Source of the DNA: G963667675 sp964291545
GTDB taxonomy: Bacteria > Chloroflexota > Dehalococcoidia > Lucifugimonadales > UBA3495
Assembly (NCBI GenBank): GCA_964291545.2
Contig: OZ219861.1
Span: forward strand, 248,001 to 312,000
Direction of reading: 5' to 3'
DNA: 64,000 bases
Positions 35,435-44,759 of the stretch are shown one piece after another; within the stretch, counting starts at the first letter, position 1, and every line of letters begins with the position of its first letter. The notes beneath the pieces are model-generated. The model made no database searches. It was given only the letters and a program-made list of their open reading frames with translations, and had not been told where the DNA came from. The translations under genes were made by a program, and so were the position numbers.

Positions 35435-37462
35435 TTGGTTCCTCCCGGCGACATTGGAGCTGCTCCCGTATGGGTGGGTGTATACGCAGCGTTGTTGGCT
35501 ACGCTGGCCGCTTCGGGGTTCCTCTTTTATTTCAGGGTGATTCGCCTAATCCGCCAGGGTAAGGGCGCAGCGCGGTTCGACCGGCCAATAGAACGCCTCA
35601 AGGGCGCCATCATCATTGTCCTGGCCCAGCGCAAAGTGCTGCAACGGGTCCCGGCCAAGGACTGGGCGGGGTTGGGCCACGCCATTATCTTCTGGGGCTT
35701 CCTGTCATTCTCCCTAAGTTACCTGTTGTTCATCTTCATAGGTTCGGTCTGGCACAAATTCCCCGAACTCCTGCTTACGGCAACCGGGGTTGGGGTATAC
35801 AGCAAGTACCTGGACATACTGGCAGCCGTACTATTGGTAGTCCTGGGATGGGCGGTCATCAGGCGGTGGGCGGTCAAGCCCCACCGTCTCAGCTTCGACC
35901 TTACTCGCAACATCGACTCAGTTGTGGTGGTCTCGATGATCGCCCTTCTGATGGTATCTACGCTGCTGACCCATTCGTTTTTCGTGGCCCACGGCGGGGC
36001 AGGACCGGAGGCCGAGGTGTACATCGGCAAGGCTTTGGGAGAGTGGTTCGCCGACCTGGGCCTGGGCGAAGGCGCAGCCAACGCGCTCCATGGAACGTTC
36101 TGGTGGATACACTTGGCCATCATTCTGGGGTTTGCCATATACATCCCCTTTTCCAAGCACATGCACATGGTGGCGGCTCCACTAAACGCTTATTTCCGTT
36201 CTCTGGAACCCCGGGGAGCCTTGGACCCGATAGACCTGGAGAATACAGAAAGGTTCGGAGCGGGACGAGTCCAGGACTTCACGTGGAAGCAACTGCTGGA
36301 CGGATATGCCTGCGCCGTGTGCGGCCGTTGCACTGACGCCTGCCCGGCGAACAGCACTGGCAAAATCCTATCTCCGATGCACATCGTGGAGAACCTGAAG
36401 GACCACATGGTGTCTATCGGACACCAGGGGGCCAGGAACCCAGAGCACGTGGAGCCAACGCCCTTGATAGGCGAGCCCATACCGGAACAGGCAGTTTGGG
36501 ACTGTGTCTCGTGCGGGGCCTGCATGGAGGAGTGCCCCGTGGTGGTGGAACACGTGCCCACCATCATGGACTTACGGCGAAACCTGGTATTGGAGGAATC
36601 GAAGGCTCCCGAAGGTGCAATGAACGCGCTACTGAGCCTGGAGCAACGGGGGCACCCCTGGAGAGGGACCACCTTCTCGCGGACCGACTGGGCAGAGGGA
36701 CTGGACGTGCCGACGCTGGCGCAGCATCCCGATGCCGAAATCCTGTTCTGGGTCGGCTGCACGGGGGCATTGGAACAGCGCAGCCAGGCCGTGGCGAGAT
36801 CCATGGCCAAAGTACTCAAACGAGCCAGCGTCGACTTCGCCATCCTGGGCGATGAGGAGACGTGCACGGGCGACCCAGCCCGCAGGATGGGGAACGAGTA
36901 CCTTTACCAGATTCTGGCACAGCAGAATATCGATACCCTGAACAGGTACCAAGTGAAGAAGGTGGTGACCATTTGTCCACACTGCTTCAACACCATGCGA
37001 AACGAGTATCCCAGGTTCGGCGGCGACTTCGAGGTGCTGCACTACAGCCAGTTCGTGGATGAGTTGATAGGCCAGGGCCGGTTGAAGCCGGTTAAGGCCA
37101 TGAACGTTACTGTGGCTTACCACGATTCGTGCTTCCTGGGCCGGCACAACGGCATATACGATCAGCCCCGCAACATCGCCAAGGCGATTCCGGGACTGAC
37201 CCTTGTCGAGATGACGCCACGGTGCCGGGAGCGAGGTTTTTGCTGCGGGGCGGGCGGAGGCCACATGTGGGTGGAGGAAAGCCAGGGGACCAGGATCAAT
37301 CACGCACGAACCGACCACTTCCTGGAAACCAACGCCGACACCGTTGGAGTCTCCTGCCCATTCTGCTTGCAGATGATGGAGGAGGGCATCCAGTCCAAAG
37401 GCAAGGACGGCGAAAAGCAGTCCCGGGACGTGCTGGAGATTCTCTCCGACAGCCTGGAGTAA
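35435..37462 (+). CDS. Membrane Fe-S oxidoreductase, ETF:menaquinone-type (HdrD/DUF224 family)
   Basis: A 675-residue inner-membrane protein. Five N-terminal helices form a NarI-like cytochrome b domain with candidate heme histidines (GLGH, WWIH, KHMHM). Two 4Fe-4S clusters follow: CAVCGRCTDACP near 290 and CVSCGACMEECP near 357. Two CCG domains are at the C-terminus, including CPHCFNTMRNEYP and FCCGAGGGHMW. This fits the family shown in syntrophs and other anaerobes to pass electrons from ETF to menaquinone. No etfAB or acyl-CoA dehydrogenase is adjacent. The start is a TTG at 35435 with only a weak site; an internal GTG near 35474 is an alternative. It would link acyl-CoA oxidation to the respiratory chain (inference). 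Confidence 0.88.
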   Translation: MVPPGDIGAAPVWVGVYAALLATLAASGFLFYFRVIRLIRQGKGAARFDRPIERLKGAIIIVLAQRKVLQRVPAKDWAGLGHAIIFWGFLSFSLSYLLFIFIGSVWHKFPELLLTATGVGVYSKYLDILAAVLLVVLGWAVIRRWAVKPHRLSFDLTRNIDSVVVVSMIALLMVSTLLTHSFFVAHGGAGPEAEVYIGKALGEWFADLGLGEGAANALHGTFWWIHLAIILGFAIYIPFSKHMHMVAAPLNAYFRSLEPRGALDPIDLENTERFGAGRVQDFTWKQLLDGYACAVCGRCTDACPANSTGKILSPMHIVENLKDHMVSIGHQGARNPEHVEPTPLIGEPIPEQAVWDCVSCGACMEECPVVVEHVPTIMDLRRNLVLEESKAPEGAMNALLSLEQRGHPWRGTTFSRTDWAEGLDVPTLAQHPDAEILFWVGCTGALEQRSQAVARSMAKVLKRASVDFAILGDEETCTGDPARRMGNEYLYQILAQQNIDTLNRYQVKKVVTICPHCFNTMRNEYPRFGGDFEVLHYSQFVDELIGQGRLKPVKAMNVTVAYHDSCFLGRHNGIYDQPRNIAKAIPGLTLVEMTPRCRERGFCCGAGGGHMWVEESQGTRINHARTDHFLETNADTVGVSCPFCLQMMEEGIQSKGKDGEKQSRDVLEILSDSLE

Positions 37463-37556
37463 GTCGTACCAGGCTCCTTTACGTTTCTCTGCCTCGGGAC
37501 TGCGTGACTAGGCATCCACACTTGCCGGTGGGCTGCCGGCGGCCGATGGGAAGCTT

Positions 37557-37799
37557 ATGCCCAGCAACGAAGTGACAGTCGACCAATTGTGCGGGAAGTG
37601 CGGCGGCCGGATAGGCAGCTTCACCGTTAAGAAAGACAACCTGATGCTCACCTCCAGAGAGGAGATATGGTGTCCTCACTGCGGGGAAAATACTCCAGAA
37701 ATACGAGATATCTCGGGACGCTTGGAGTCCATTGAGCGAGAGCAGACCAGCTATCCCAAGCCGGAACCGGCGAGCCTGCCCCGGAACACGTCCACCTAA
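37557..37799 (+). CDS. Small zinc-ribbon protein
   Basis: An 80-residue protein with two CxxC pairs (CGKCGG near 12-15 and CPHCGE near 39-42), typical of a single zinc ribbon, and an acidic, proline-rich tail. It begins 94 bases after the Fe-S oxidoreductase on the same strand and may be co-transcribed. No specific family recognised; the paired cysteines make it likely real. Confidence 0.6.
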   Translation: MPSNEVTVDQLCGKCGGRIGSFTVKKDNLMLTSREEIWCPHCGENTPEIRDISGRLESIEREQTSYPKPEPASLPRNTST

Positions 37800-37909
37800 G
37801 CGTCGCCCCGAATGAGCCCGCCGGCCGCCATCCGCGGAGGCGAATCCGCTAGGAGAAACTCCGACTTTAGGGAACTGCCCGTGGGCTTGGATCATACGGA
37901 CCCAACATC

Positions 37910-38692
37910 ATGCTGACCAGGCTACTTTGGTCATTGGTGGAGAAGCGGTTTGTCTTCTTCCCTACTCGAGAGGTCGAGTGCACTCCCGACCAGTTGGGCA
38001 TCACTTACGAAGACGTCTCTTTCAATACCGGCGACGGCGTTACTCTAAGCGGCTGGTTTGTGCCCGGCAGAACCAGTCTGACCTGGCTTTGCTTCCACGG
38101 CAACGGCGGGAACATCGGGCATCGGGCCGCCGAGATAGCGCTCCTTCACCACAACCTGGGCGTAAATCTGCTGATCTTCGATTACCGGGGTTACGGAAGC
38201 AGCATGGGTACACCCTCGGAGCGGGGGACCTATCTGGACGCCCGGGCTGCCCTCCAGTATCTTCGCCTGCGCCCCGAGGTGGACAGCAAGCGAATAGTTT
38301 ACTTTGGACACTCCCTAGGCACGGCTGTGGCCATTGAACTTGCTGCGGCCGAGGCGCCGTTGGGTCTAATCCTGGTGTCTCCGTTGTCCTCGATGCGGTC
38401 AATGGCTAGCATTGCCTTCCCTAGGTTGCCGTTGGGTTGGCTAACAAAGGGCAAGTACAATTCTCTGGAGCGGATCGGGAGTGTAGAAAGGCCGTTGCTG
38501 ATCGTGCACGGCGATCAGGATGCGCTGATTCCAGCATACCAAGGGGAAGAGCTATATCGAGCCGCCAATGAGCCGAAGCGTTTACAACTCCTGGCGGAAA
38601 CAGGGCACAACGACGTGTGGGAAACGGGAGGTGAAACCTATTGGGGCGCTCTAAAGTCGTTCACCGCCGAGTTGGAAAGGAGGGCTGATTAG
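37910..38692 (+). CDS. Alpha/beta hydrolase, BEM46/ABHD13-like
   Basis: A 260-residue serine hydrolase. Oxyanion motif FHGNGGNIGHR near 60, nucleophile Ser in FGHSLGTA near 132, Asp in HGDQDALIP near 205 and His in GHNDVWE near 235. The N-terminal 15 residues are moderately hydrophobic, so membrane association is possible. Substrate unknown. The ATG has no clear ribosome site, but the sequence fits the family from the start. Confidence 0.85.
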   Translation: MLTRLLWSLVEKRFVFFPTREVECTPDQLGITYEDVSFNTGDGVTLSGWFVPGRTSLTWLCFHGNGGNIGHRAAEIALLHHNLGVNLLIFDYRGYGSSMGTPSERGTYLDARAALQYLRLRPEVDSKRIVYFGHSLGTAVAIELAAAEAPLGLILVSPLSSMRSMASIAFPRLPLGWLTKGKYNSLERIGSVERPLLIVHGDQDALIPAYQGEELYRAANEPKRLQLLAETGHNDVWETGGETYWGALKSFTAELERRAD

Positions 38693-38728
38693 GGACGCTG
38701 CTCCCGCATCAATTCTCGATTGTAGAGA

Positions 38729-38938
38729 CTAGAGTTGCTCAGCGTAGTCCAGGTTGATTACGTACTTACTGCCCTCTCCGGGGCCCTCCACGATCACCAC
38801 TTCATGGACGTTTATGTCGTGGGCCTCTACCTTCTGGGATACGCCGGTGGTCTCAACCACCAAGCCGGCGCGGGTCTTGAACTTCAATCCAGCCTCAACA
38901 CTTTCCGATTCCGCGTAGCTCAACGGGCTTTCCTCCAT
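38729..38938 (-). CDS. Small acidic hypothetical protein
   Basis: A 69-residue acidic protein, MEESPLSYAESESVEAG..., with a beta-rich middle (VEAHDINVHEVVIVEGPGEG). No known family. It is transcribed from a promoter whose predicted start coincides with its ATG, and a perfect palindrome overlaps the -10 (38944-38962), so it looks like a regulated, leaderless gene. It stands between the alpha/beta hydrolase (convergent) and DUF503. The rest of the spacer up to 39150 shows nothing else. Confidence 0.6.
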   Translation of the reverse strand: MEESPLSYAESESVEAGLKFKTRAGLVVETTGVSQKVEAHDINVHEVVIVEGPGEGSKYVINLDYAEQL

Positions 38939-38943
38939 TTATG

Positions 38944-38974
38944 TCAACGTAACCTACGTTGATTGCCTGATCAA
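38944..38974 (-). promoter_or_regulatory. Promoter and palindromic operator of the small acidic gene
   Basis: Minus strand TTGATC (38969-38974), 17-base spacer, TACGTT (38946-38951). The perfect inverted repeat TCAACGTA-acc-TACGTTGA (38944-38962) covers the -10 and half the spacer. Transcription would begin at about 38939, next to the ATG at 38938. A repressor bound there would block RNA polymerase; its identity is unknown. Confidence 0.6.
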
Positions 38975-39150
38975 CAATTCCAACTTTGCTGGTCACCGTC
39001 CCATGGACGCAGTTGGCGAGGGTCTATGGACAGTAACGCTTCCGCAGTCTACAAATCGAGCCAGCGCTAGTCAAGCATCCCCGGCCCAGGTAATTGTTGT
39101 AAGTTGACCCGGCGCGGCAACCTCCTTCAGGAAGTTGGAGCGGTGGGTCG

Positions 39151-39444
39151 CTAGACGCCGGAAATTATTTCGGTCTGGTGATCCAGAAGCACCAGGTCTT
39201 CACGGAAGTATTCCACAAAGGAGACCACCCGGGACAGCATCTGGTCGGCGTGGGCGGAGTCGTTGCTCACACAGCAGACCCCTAAGGTAAGCCGCTGCCA
39301 CAGGTCATTATCGTCAATTTCAGCGACAGCTACATTGAACTGGTTCCTGATTCGCTGGGTCAAGGACCGCGCAACCTGCCGTTTCGCCTTAAGGCTGCCA
39401 GACTGGGGCAAGTGCGTCATCAGGCGACAAACTCCTATGTGCAA
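39151..39444 (-). CDS. DUF503 (YlxP-like) protein
   Basis: A 97-residue protein of the DUF503 family: MHIGVCRLMTHLPQSGSLKAKRQV...RIRNQFNVAVAEIDDNDLWQR. Members are often next to translation-initiation or ribosome-maturation genes and may bind nucleic acid; function unproven. I chose a TTG at 39444, which follows GGAGG by six bases and gives the family's normal start, over a longer TTG reading at 39462. Confidence 0.8.
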   Translation of the reverse strand: MHIGVCRLMTHLPQSGSLKAKRQVARSLTQRIRNQFNVAVAEIDDNDLWQRLTLGVCCVSNDSAHADQMLSRVVSFVEYFREDLVLLDHQTEIISGV

Positions 39445-39511
39445 GGGCAACCTCCCGCCCAAGAAATCCTTGGGTCAAACCAGTTGATTAGCGCCAAATT
39501 TCACAAATTTC

Positions 39512-39539
39512 TTGACTCAGCCCAAATTCCCATTATAGA
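39512..39539 (+). promoter_or_regulatory. Promoter of rex
   Basis: TTGACT (39512-39517), 16-base spacer, TATAGA (39534-39539). Just upstream at 39499-39506 is the half-site ATTTCACAA seen in Rex operators, but the partner half is poor, so autoregulation is possible but weakly supported. The leader to the ATG is about 100 bases. Confidence 0.45.
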
Positions 39540-39648
39540 TTATACTGGCTCTCGTTCGAATCTGGACGAGATTTGCAGCCCATAGGCTTCGCCGCGCCGC
39601 CGGGGCGGCCGACGGCGGGCCTTGGGGGGCGACGGGGCGGAGGCGACG

Positions 39649-40311
39649 ATGGCGGTTAACCCTCAATCCCGGTCCACGGTTCCTTCCGATGTGCCTGAGG
39701 TTGTCGTAACCAGGCTGCCCCAGTACGTCCGCATACTTGGCCTGCTCCTGGAAGAGGGCACAGAGGTTGTCAGTTCCCAACAATTGGGAGAGAAACTCCA
39801 AGTGACCCCTGCCCAGATTCGCAAGGACCTAAGCTATTTCGGCAGGTTTGGAAAGCAGGGCAGAGGTTACAGCGTCCGCCACCTCCTCGAGAGGTTGAGG
39901 GAGATACTGGGCCTCAACTCTCACTGGAACGTGGCAGTGGTGGGGGTGGGACGGTTGGGCAGGGCCATCCTCAGTTACCCTGGTTTTACCCCGGACGGCT
40001 TTAACCTGGTTGCGGCGTTCGACGCTAACCCGGAAATGGTCGGTAAAGAGGTCGGCGACTTGACCGTGCTATCCACAGAGAATCTGGAAGAACAGGTGCT
40101 GGGGAAGGGCATTACCATCGGCATCGTCGCGGTGCCCGCAACGCATGCACAGGACGTAATCGACCGGCTGGTTGAGTGCGGTGTCAGGGCGATTCTGAAC
40201 TATGCTCCGACATCTCCCCAAGTGCAAGACGGAATCAGGATCCGGAACGTAGACCCGGTGCTGGCCCTACAGTCCATGACCTATTACCTGGTGGATGACA
40301 CAGGGGACTAG
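39649..40311 (+). CDS. rex: Redox-sensing transcriptional repressor Rex
   Basis: A 220-residue regulator that releases DNA when the NADH/NAD+ ratio rises. The winged helix is at about 20-75 (RLPQYVRILGLLLEEG...QLGEKLQVTPAQIRKDLSYFGRFGKQGRGY), then a Rossmann domain with GVGRLGRA near 95, and the C-terminal swapped helix. Start at ATG 39649 after GGGCGGAGG; an in-frame start at 39622 is possible. It converges with the ATP synthase operon, 19 bases from atpC, and may control respiratory genes. Confidence 0.95.
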   Translation: MAVNPQSRSTVPSDVPEVVVTRLPQYVRILGLLLEEGTEVVSSQQLGEKLQVTPAQIRKDLSYFGRFGKQGRGYSVRHLLERLREILGLNSHWNVAVVGVGRLGRAILSYPGFTPDGFNLVAAFDANPEMVGKEVGDLTVLSTENLEEQVLGKGITIGIVAVPATHAQDVIDRLVECGVRAILNYAPTSPQVQDGIRIRNVDPVLALQSMTYYLVDDTGD

Positions 40312-40330
40312 AGGGGTTAACCGGAGAGCC

Positions 40331-40777
40331 CTAGCCGGACTGACTGACTGAGGGAGGCATCATGCCGCCGGCTCTTGCGCGACGCCGGACTACGTTCAAG
40401 CGGACCTGAGCCCGCCGGAAAGCCGTCAACGCCCGTTGCAGTTCCAGATCAGACGGGTGGCTGGCAATCCGCTCCCTGGCCCGTTCCATAGCCGCGGCGG
40501 CCCTGGCTTCGTCAATTTCTTCCGAGCGTTCGGCAGCGTCGGCCAGAATGGTCACCTTGTTGCCGATGACCTCCATAAATCCCCCGGTGACGATCAGGTA
40601 AGTATCGGCCCCGTCCTTGCGTATCAACAGCTCTCCCGGCTGCAGCATGGTCATCAGGGGAGCGTGGCGGGGCAGAATACCCAACTGCCCGTCGGCGCCG
40701 GGGGCCACCACCATGTCGACTTCATCGCCGTAGAGCTGGCGCTCGGCGGTGATAATTTCCAGGGTCATTGTCGCCAT
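40331..40777 (-). CDS. atpC: ATP synthase epsilon subunit
   Basis: A 148-residue F1 central-stalk subunit: N-terminal beta-sandwich (LEIITAERQLYGDEVDMVVAPGADGQLGILPRHAPLMTML) and a helical C-terminus (EEIDEARAAAAMERARERI). It couples the rotor to F1 and can inhibit hydrolysis. Last gene of the atp operon, 11 bases after atpD. Confidence 0.95.
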   Translation of the reverse strand: MATMTLEIITAERQLYGDEVDMVVAPGADGQLGILPRHAPLMTMLQPGELLIRKDGADTYLIVTGGFMEVIGNKVTILADAAERSEEIDEARAAAAMERARERIASHPSDLELQRALTAFRRAQVRLNVVRRRARAGGMMPPSVSQSG

Positions 40778-40788
40778 AGCCTGGTCTC

Positions 40789-42186
40789 TTAACCCTCGGC
40801 CCGAATTTGCTGGCCTTTCTCCACCGCTTCGTCGATGGTGCCGACCATGTAAAAGGCCTGTTCCGGCAGATCGTCGTGCTTGCCTTCCAGGATCTCCCCG
40901 AAGCCACGCACCGTTTCCCTGACCGGCACGTATTTGCCCGGTTGGTTGGTGAAGGCCTCAGCCACAAAGAAGGGCTGGGTGAGGAACCGTTGGATCTTCC
41001 TGGCCCGGAAAACGGTCAGCTTGTCTTCTTCAGAGAGCTCTTCTATGCCCAAGATGGCGATGATGTCCTGCAGGTCCTTGTACCTTTGGAGCACCTGCTG
41101 CACGCCGCGAGCCAACCGGTAGTGTTCGTCGCCGACGATGCGAGGCTCCAGGATTCGGGAGTAGGAAGCCAAGGGATCGACTGCGGGATACAGTCCCTGG
41201 GCTGCCAGCGAACGTTCGAGGGAAACAACACCGTCCAGGTGGCCGAAGGTGGTCACGATGCCGGGATCGGTGTAGTCGTCGGCGGGCACGTAGATCGCCT
41301 GGAAGGACGTGATTGAACCGCCTTTGGTAGACGTGATGCGCTCTTGCAAAGCACCCATTTCGGTGCTCAAGGTGGGCTGGTAGCCTACTGCGGAGGGCAT
41401 CCGGCCCAACAGGGCCGACACTTCCATGCCGGCCAGGATGTACCGGTAGATGTTATCTATAAACAGCAGGACGTCCTGGCGTTCGACGTCCCGGAAATAT
41501 TCGCTCATGGTGAGCCCGGTGAGTCCTACCCTGGCGCGGACCCCTGGGGTCTCGTTCATCTGACCGAAAACCAGCACGGTGTTTGCCAGCACGCCGGAGT
41601 CCTGCATTTCGTGCCACAGGTCGTTGCCCTCGCGGGAGCGCTCGCCGACGCCGGCGAAGACCGAGACGCCCTGGTGGACGGCGCCGATGTTGCGGATCAG
41701 TTCTTGAATGATGACGGTCTTGCCCACGCCGGCGCCGCCGTAGGCGCCGATTTTGCCGCCTTTCATGAACGGGGTAATCAGGTCGAAGACCTTAATGCCC
41801 GTTTCCAGGATCTCGATGGTGGGGTTCTGATCGTCAAAACCTGGGGGGTCGCGATGTATGGGCCAGTTCTCGCCGGCCTCCACCGGGCCCAAGTTGTCCA
41901 GCGGCGTGCCGGACACGTCGAACAACCTGCCCAGGGTCTCGGGGCCGACTGGCACCGTAACCCTCTGGCCGGTATCGTTCACGTTGACGCCGCGGGCCAA
42001 GCCGTCGGTGGCGCCCAACGCCAGACAGCGCACCCAGTTATTGCCGATGTGCTGCTGGACTTCCAGCAACAACTTCTCGCCGGAGTTGTCCAGTTCCAAA
42101 GCGCCGTAAAGCTCAGGCAGTTCTTCCGGCCCGAATTCTACGTCGACGACGGTGCCTATGACCTGCACCACTTTTCCAGTGCCCAT
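40789..42186 (-). CDS. atpD: ATP synthase beta subunit
   Basis: A 465-residue catalytic subunit. P-loop GGAGVGKTV near 150, catalytic Glu/Arg region GERSREGNDLWHEM near 184, DELSEED motif as ELSEEDKLTVFRARKIQRF. Catalyses ATP formation at the alpha-beta interface on the cytosolic side. Full length for the family. Confidence 0.98.
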   Translation of the reverse strand: MGTGKVVQVIGTVVDVEFGPEELPELYGALELDNSGEKLLLEVQQHIGNNWVRCLALGATDGLARGVNVNDTGQRVTVPVGPETLGRLFDVSGTPLDNLGPVEAGENWPIHRDPPGFDDQNPTIEILETGIKVFDLITPFMKGGKIGAYGGAGVGKTVIIQELIRNIGAVHQGVSVFAGVGERSREGNDLWHEMQDSGVLANTVLVFGQMNETPGVRARVGLTGLTMSEYFRDVERQDVLLFIDNIYRYILAGMEVSALLGRMPSAVGYQPTLSTEMGALQERITSTKGGSITSFQAIYVPADDYTDPGIVTTFGHLDGVVSLERSLAAQGLYPAVDPLASYSRILEPRIVGDEHYRLARGVQQVLQRYKDLQDIIAILGIEELSEEDKLTVFRARKIQRFLTQPFFVAEAFTNQPGKYVPVRETVRGFGEILEGKHDDLPEQAFYMVGTIDEAVEKGQQIRAEG

Positions 42187-42210
42187 ATCGTTCTCCCGCG
42201 GATCCTTGTC

Positions 42211-43074
42211 TTATCCTTCCAGAGCTACCTGCGCCCCCACCAAGTCCAGAAGCTCGTTGGTGATAGTATCCTGGCGCAGCTTGTTCATCACCAAAGTCAA
42301 GTCCTCCACCAGCCCGTTGGCATTGTCGGTGGCGTTGCGCATGGCGACCATCCTGGCCGACTGTTCGCTGGCGATGGACTCGAGCAATGCGTGATAGACC
42401 TCCATCTCTACAAACCGTGGCAACAAACTCCCCAATACGCTGGTATTGTCGGGCTCGTAGATGTAGCCGACCCTTTCCTGAGCCGTCAACTCGGCCGGCG
42501 TAACCGGCAGCAGCCTTTCAACAACCGGTTGCTGGTTCAAAGTGGACACGTACCTGGTGTAGGCAAGGTACACCTGGTCCACGCCGCCATCCGTGTAGGA
42601 GTCAACCATCAAGCGGGAAATGGCGGTGGTGTCGGCCAATACCGGCTGCTCGCCGAGGTCGGTGAACACGGCTTGAACATCCTGGCCGTAGCGGACCATA
42701 AAGTCCCTGCCCTTACGCCCTATGACGATTACACTCGCCGGGGCTTCCTGGTCCAGAATGAACTGGGCTACCCTGCGGTTCAGGTTGGCGTGCATGCCGC
42801 CGCACAGGCCGCGGTCGGGACTGATAACCAGAACGGCGATTCTGTTCACCGGCCGCACCTGAAGCAGGGCATGGGCCGCCGTGACCTCATCGACCGGCTG
42901 GGCAGCCAAGTGGGTGATGACTTCCTGGATTTTCTCGGCGTAGGGCCTGCCCTGGGTAACCGCGTTTTGGGCGCGGCGCATCTTCGACGCGGCGATCAAC
43001 GACATAGCATTGGTGACTTTGCCGGTGTTTTGCACGCTGCGTATGCGGCGTCGTATGTCTCTCTCACTGGCCAT
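42211..43074 (-). CDS. atpG: ATP synthase gamma subunit
   Basis: A 287-residue rotor shaft subunit. N-terminal helix MASERDIRRRIRSVQNTGKVTNAMSLIAASKMRRAQ, central Rossmann-like fold with SPDRGLCGGMHANLNR, C-terminal helix MRNATDNANGLVEDLTLVMNKLRQDTITNELLDLVGA. Follows atpA after 108 bases, a larger gap than elsewhere in the operon. Confidence 0.97.
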   Translation of the reverse strand: MASERDIRRRIRSVQNTGKVTNAMSLIAASKMRRAQNAVTQGRPYAEKIQEVITHLAAQPVDEVTAAHALLQVRPVNRIAVLVISPDRGLCGGMHANLNRRVAQFILDQEAPASVIVIGRKGRDFMVRYGQDVQAVFTDLGEQPVLADTTAISRLMVDSYTDGGVDQVYLAYTRYVSTLNQQPVVERLLPVTPAELTAQERVGYIYEPDNTSVLGSLLPRFVEMEVYHALLESIASEQSARMVAMRNATDNANGLVEDLTLVMNKLRQDTITNELLDLVGAQVALEG

Positions 43075-43182
43075 TATTTACAAATCATGGAACCTGCGCC
43101 GCTGTCCCACTAGGCCTCGCGCAGAACTTGCCAGTCGTTTTCTTCAACCACCGGCAGGGCACCATGGAATGGTGAGGTCCGC

Positions 43183-44694
43183 TCATGCGCTGAACGTAGC
43201 TTTGAATTCATTGACCGCGTTGGTGAGCTTACCCTCGACCTCTTCGGTCAAATCCCTGGACTCGGCTATTCTTTGAACGATATCGGGGTGGCTGCTGGCT
43301 ACGTAGCGGAGCAACTGGTCCTCGAAGTCGGCGCAGCGTTCCAAGGGGACATCTTCCATTAGGCCCGAGTTGAGCGCAAAGAGGACTATGACCTCTTGTT
43401 CCAAGGACAGGGGCCTGTACTGGACTTGCTTAAGCACCTCTGTGGCAAGCTGACCCCGGGACAATTGGGACCGGGTTGCCGGGTCCAGGTCGGCGGTGCC
43501 GAACTGGGCGAAGGTAGCCAACTCTCTATACTGGGCCAAGTCCAACCGCAGACGGCCGGCCACCCTTCTGATGGCCCGGCTCTGGGCGGCTCCCCCCACA
43601 CGAGAGACGGACAGCCCGACGTTGACTGCCGGGCGGATACCGCTGTTGAACAGCTCCGGTTCCAGGTATATCTGGCCGTCGGTAATGGAGATGACGTTGG
43701 TCGGGATATAGGCCGACACGTCTCCCGCCTGGGTCTCGATGATGGGCAGGGCGGTGATAGACCCGCCGCCATGTTCTTCATCCAACTTGGCGGACCGCTC
43801 CAGCAGTCGGCTGTGCAGGTAGAAGATGTCGCCGGGATAGGCCTCCCGGCCTGCAGGCCGGCGCAGCAACAGAGACATCTGGCGGTAGGCCCAGGCGTGC
43901 TTGGTCAGGTCGTCATATACGATAAGCACGTCCTTGCCCTGGTCCATAAACGCCTCGGCCATGGCGCAGCCGGAGTAGGGGGCAATGTACTGCAACGGGG
44001 CTGAGTCGGAGGCTCCGGCGCTGACCACAACCGTATGGCCCATCGCGTCGTTTTCTTCCAGGGTAGTGACCACCTGGGCAACTTTGCCCTGCTTCTGCCC
44101 AACGGCCACGTAGATGCAGACCAGGTCGCCGCCTTTCTGGTTGATGATGGTGTCCAAGACGATGGCGGTCTTCCCAGTAGACCGGTCGCCGATTATGAGT
44201 TCCCTCTGGCCGCGGCCTATAGGAATCATCGCGTCGATGGACTTGACGCCCGTCTGCACAGGGGTGTCCACGGAGCTCCTCACCACCACGTTGGGGGCAA
44301 TGCGTTCCACCGGTAAGCTGGAAGTGGTGTTGACCGGCCCTTTACCGTCAAGGGGGCGGCCGAGAGGGTCTACGACGCGGCCGACCAGGGCATCGCCGAC
44401 AGGCACCTCGATGATCCGTCCCGTGGAGCGTACGCGGTCACCTTCTTTGACCAAGTTAGGGTCGCCGAGGATCGCCGCTCCGACGATGTCTGATTCCAAG
44501 TTCAGGGCCAAACCGGAAACGTCGTTGCCGAAGTCCAGCAACTCGTTGAATTGAACGCCCTGCAGGCCCTGGATGCTGGCAATACCGTCGCCTACGCGCA
44601 CCACGGTCCCCACGTCCACCAAGGTCAGGTCTCCACCAAACTCTTCGATCTGCCGTTTGATTAACGATACGATTTCCTGTCCGCTGATCGCCAT
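43183..44694 (-). CDS. atpA: ATP synthase alpha subunit
   Basis: A 503-residue non-catalytic hexamer subunit. P-loop GDRSTGKTAIV near 169, sequence around VGQKQGKVAQV and the Arg finger segment ISVGLSVSRVGGAAQ. Complete length. It lies between atpH and atpG. Confidence 0.98.
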   Translation of the reverse strand: MAISGQEIVSLIKRQIEEFGGDLTLVDVGTVVRVGDGIASIQGLQGVQFNELLDFGNDVSGLALNLESDIVGAAILGDPNLVKEGDRVRSTGRIIEVPVGDALVGRVVDPLGRPLDGKGPVNTTSSLPVERIAPNVVVRSSVDTPVQTGVKSIDAMIPIGRGQRELIIGDRSTGKTAIVLDTIINQKGGDLVCIYVAVGQKQGKVAQVVTTLEENDAMGHTVVVSAGASDSAPLQYIAPYSGCAMAEAFMDQGKDVLIVYDDLTKHAWAYRQMSLLLRRPAGREAYPGDIFYLHSRLLERSAKLDEEHGGGSITALPIIETQAGDVSAYIPTNVISITDGQIYLEPELFNSGIRPAVNVGLSVSRVGGAAQSRAIRRVAGRLRLDLAQYRELATFAQFGTADLDPATRSQLSRGQLATEVLKQVQYRPLSLEQEVIVLFALNSGLMEDVPLERCADFEDQLLRYVASSHPDIVQRIAESRDLTEEVEGKLTNAVNEFKATFSA

Positions 44695-44759
44695 TGGCGA
44701 CTCTCCTTGATTCCTAGTACAGGATGCCTTCTATGGGTTTGAAAACCTTGATCAGTGCC

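Noticed and set aside
39489..39506. Full Rex operator upstream of rex
   Set aside because: Only the right half matches TCACAA; the left half agrees at 3 of 6 positions, so I do not call a site.
41344..43113. 589-codon plus-strand frame
   Set aside because: Antisense to atpD and atpG, no known domain.
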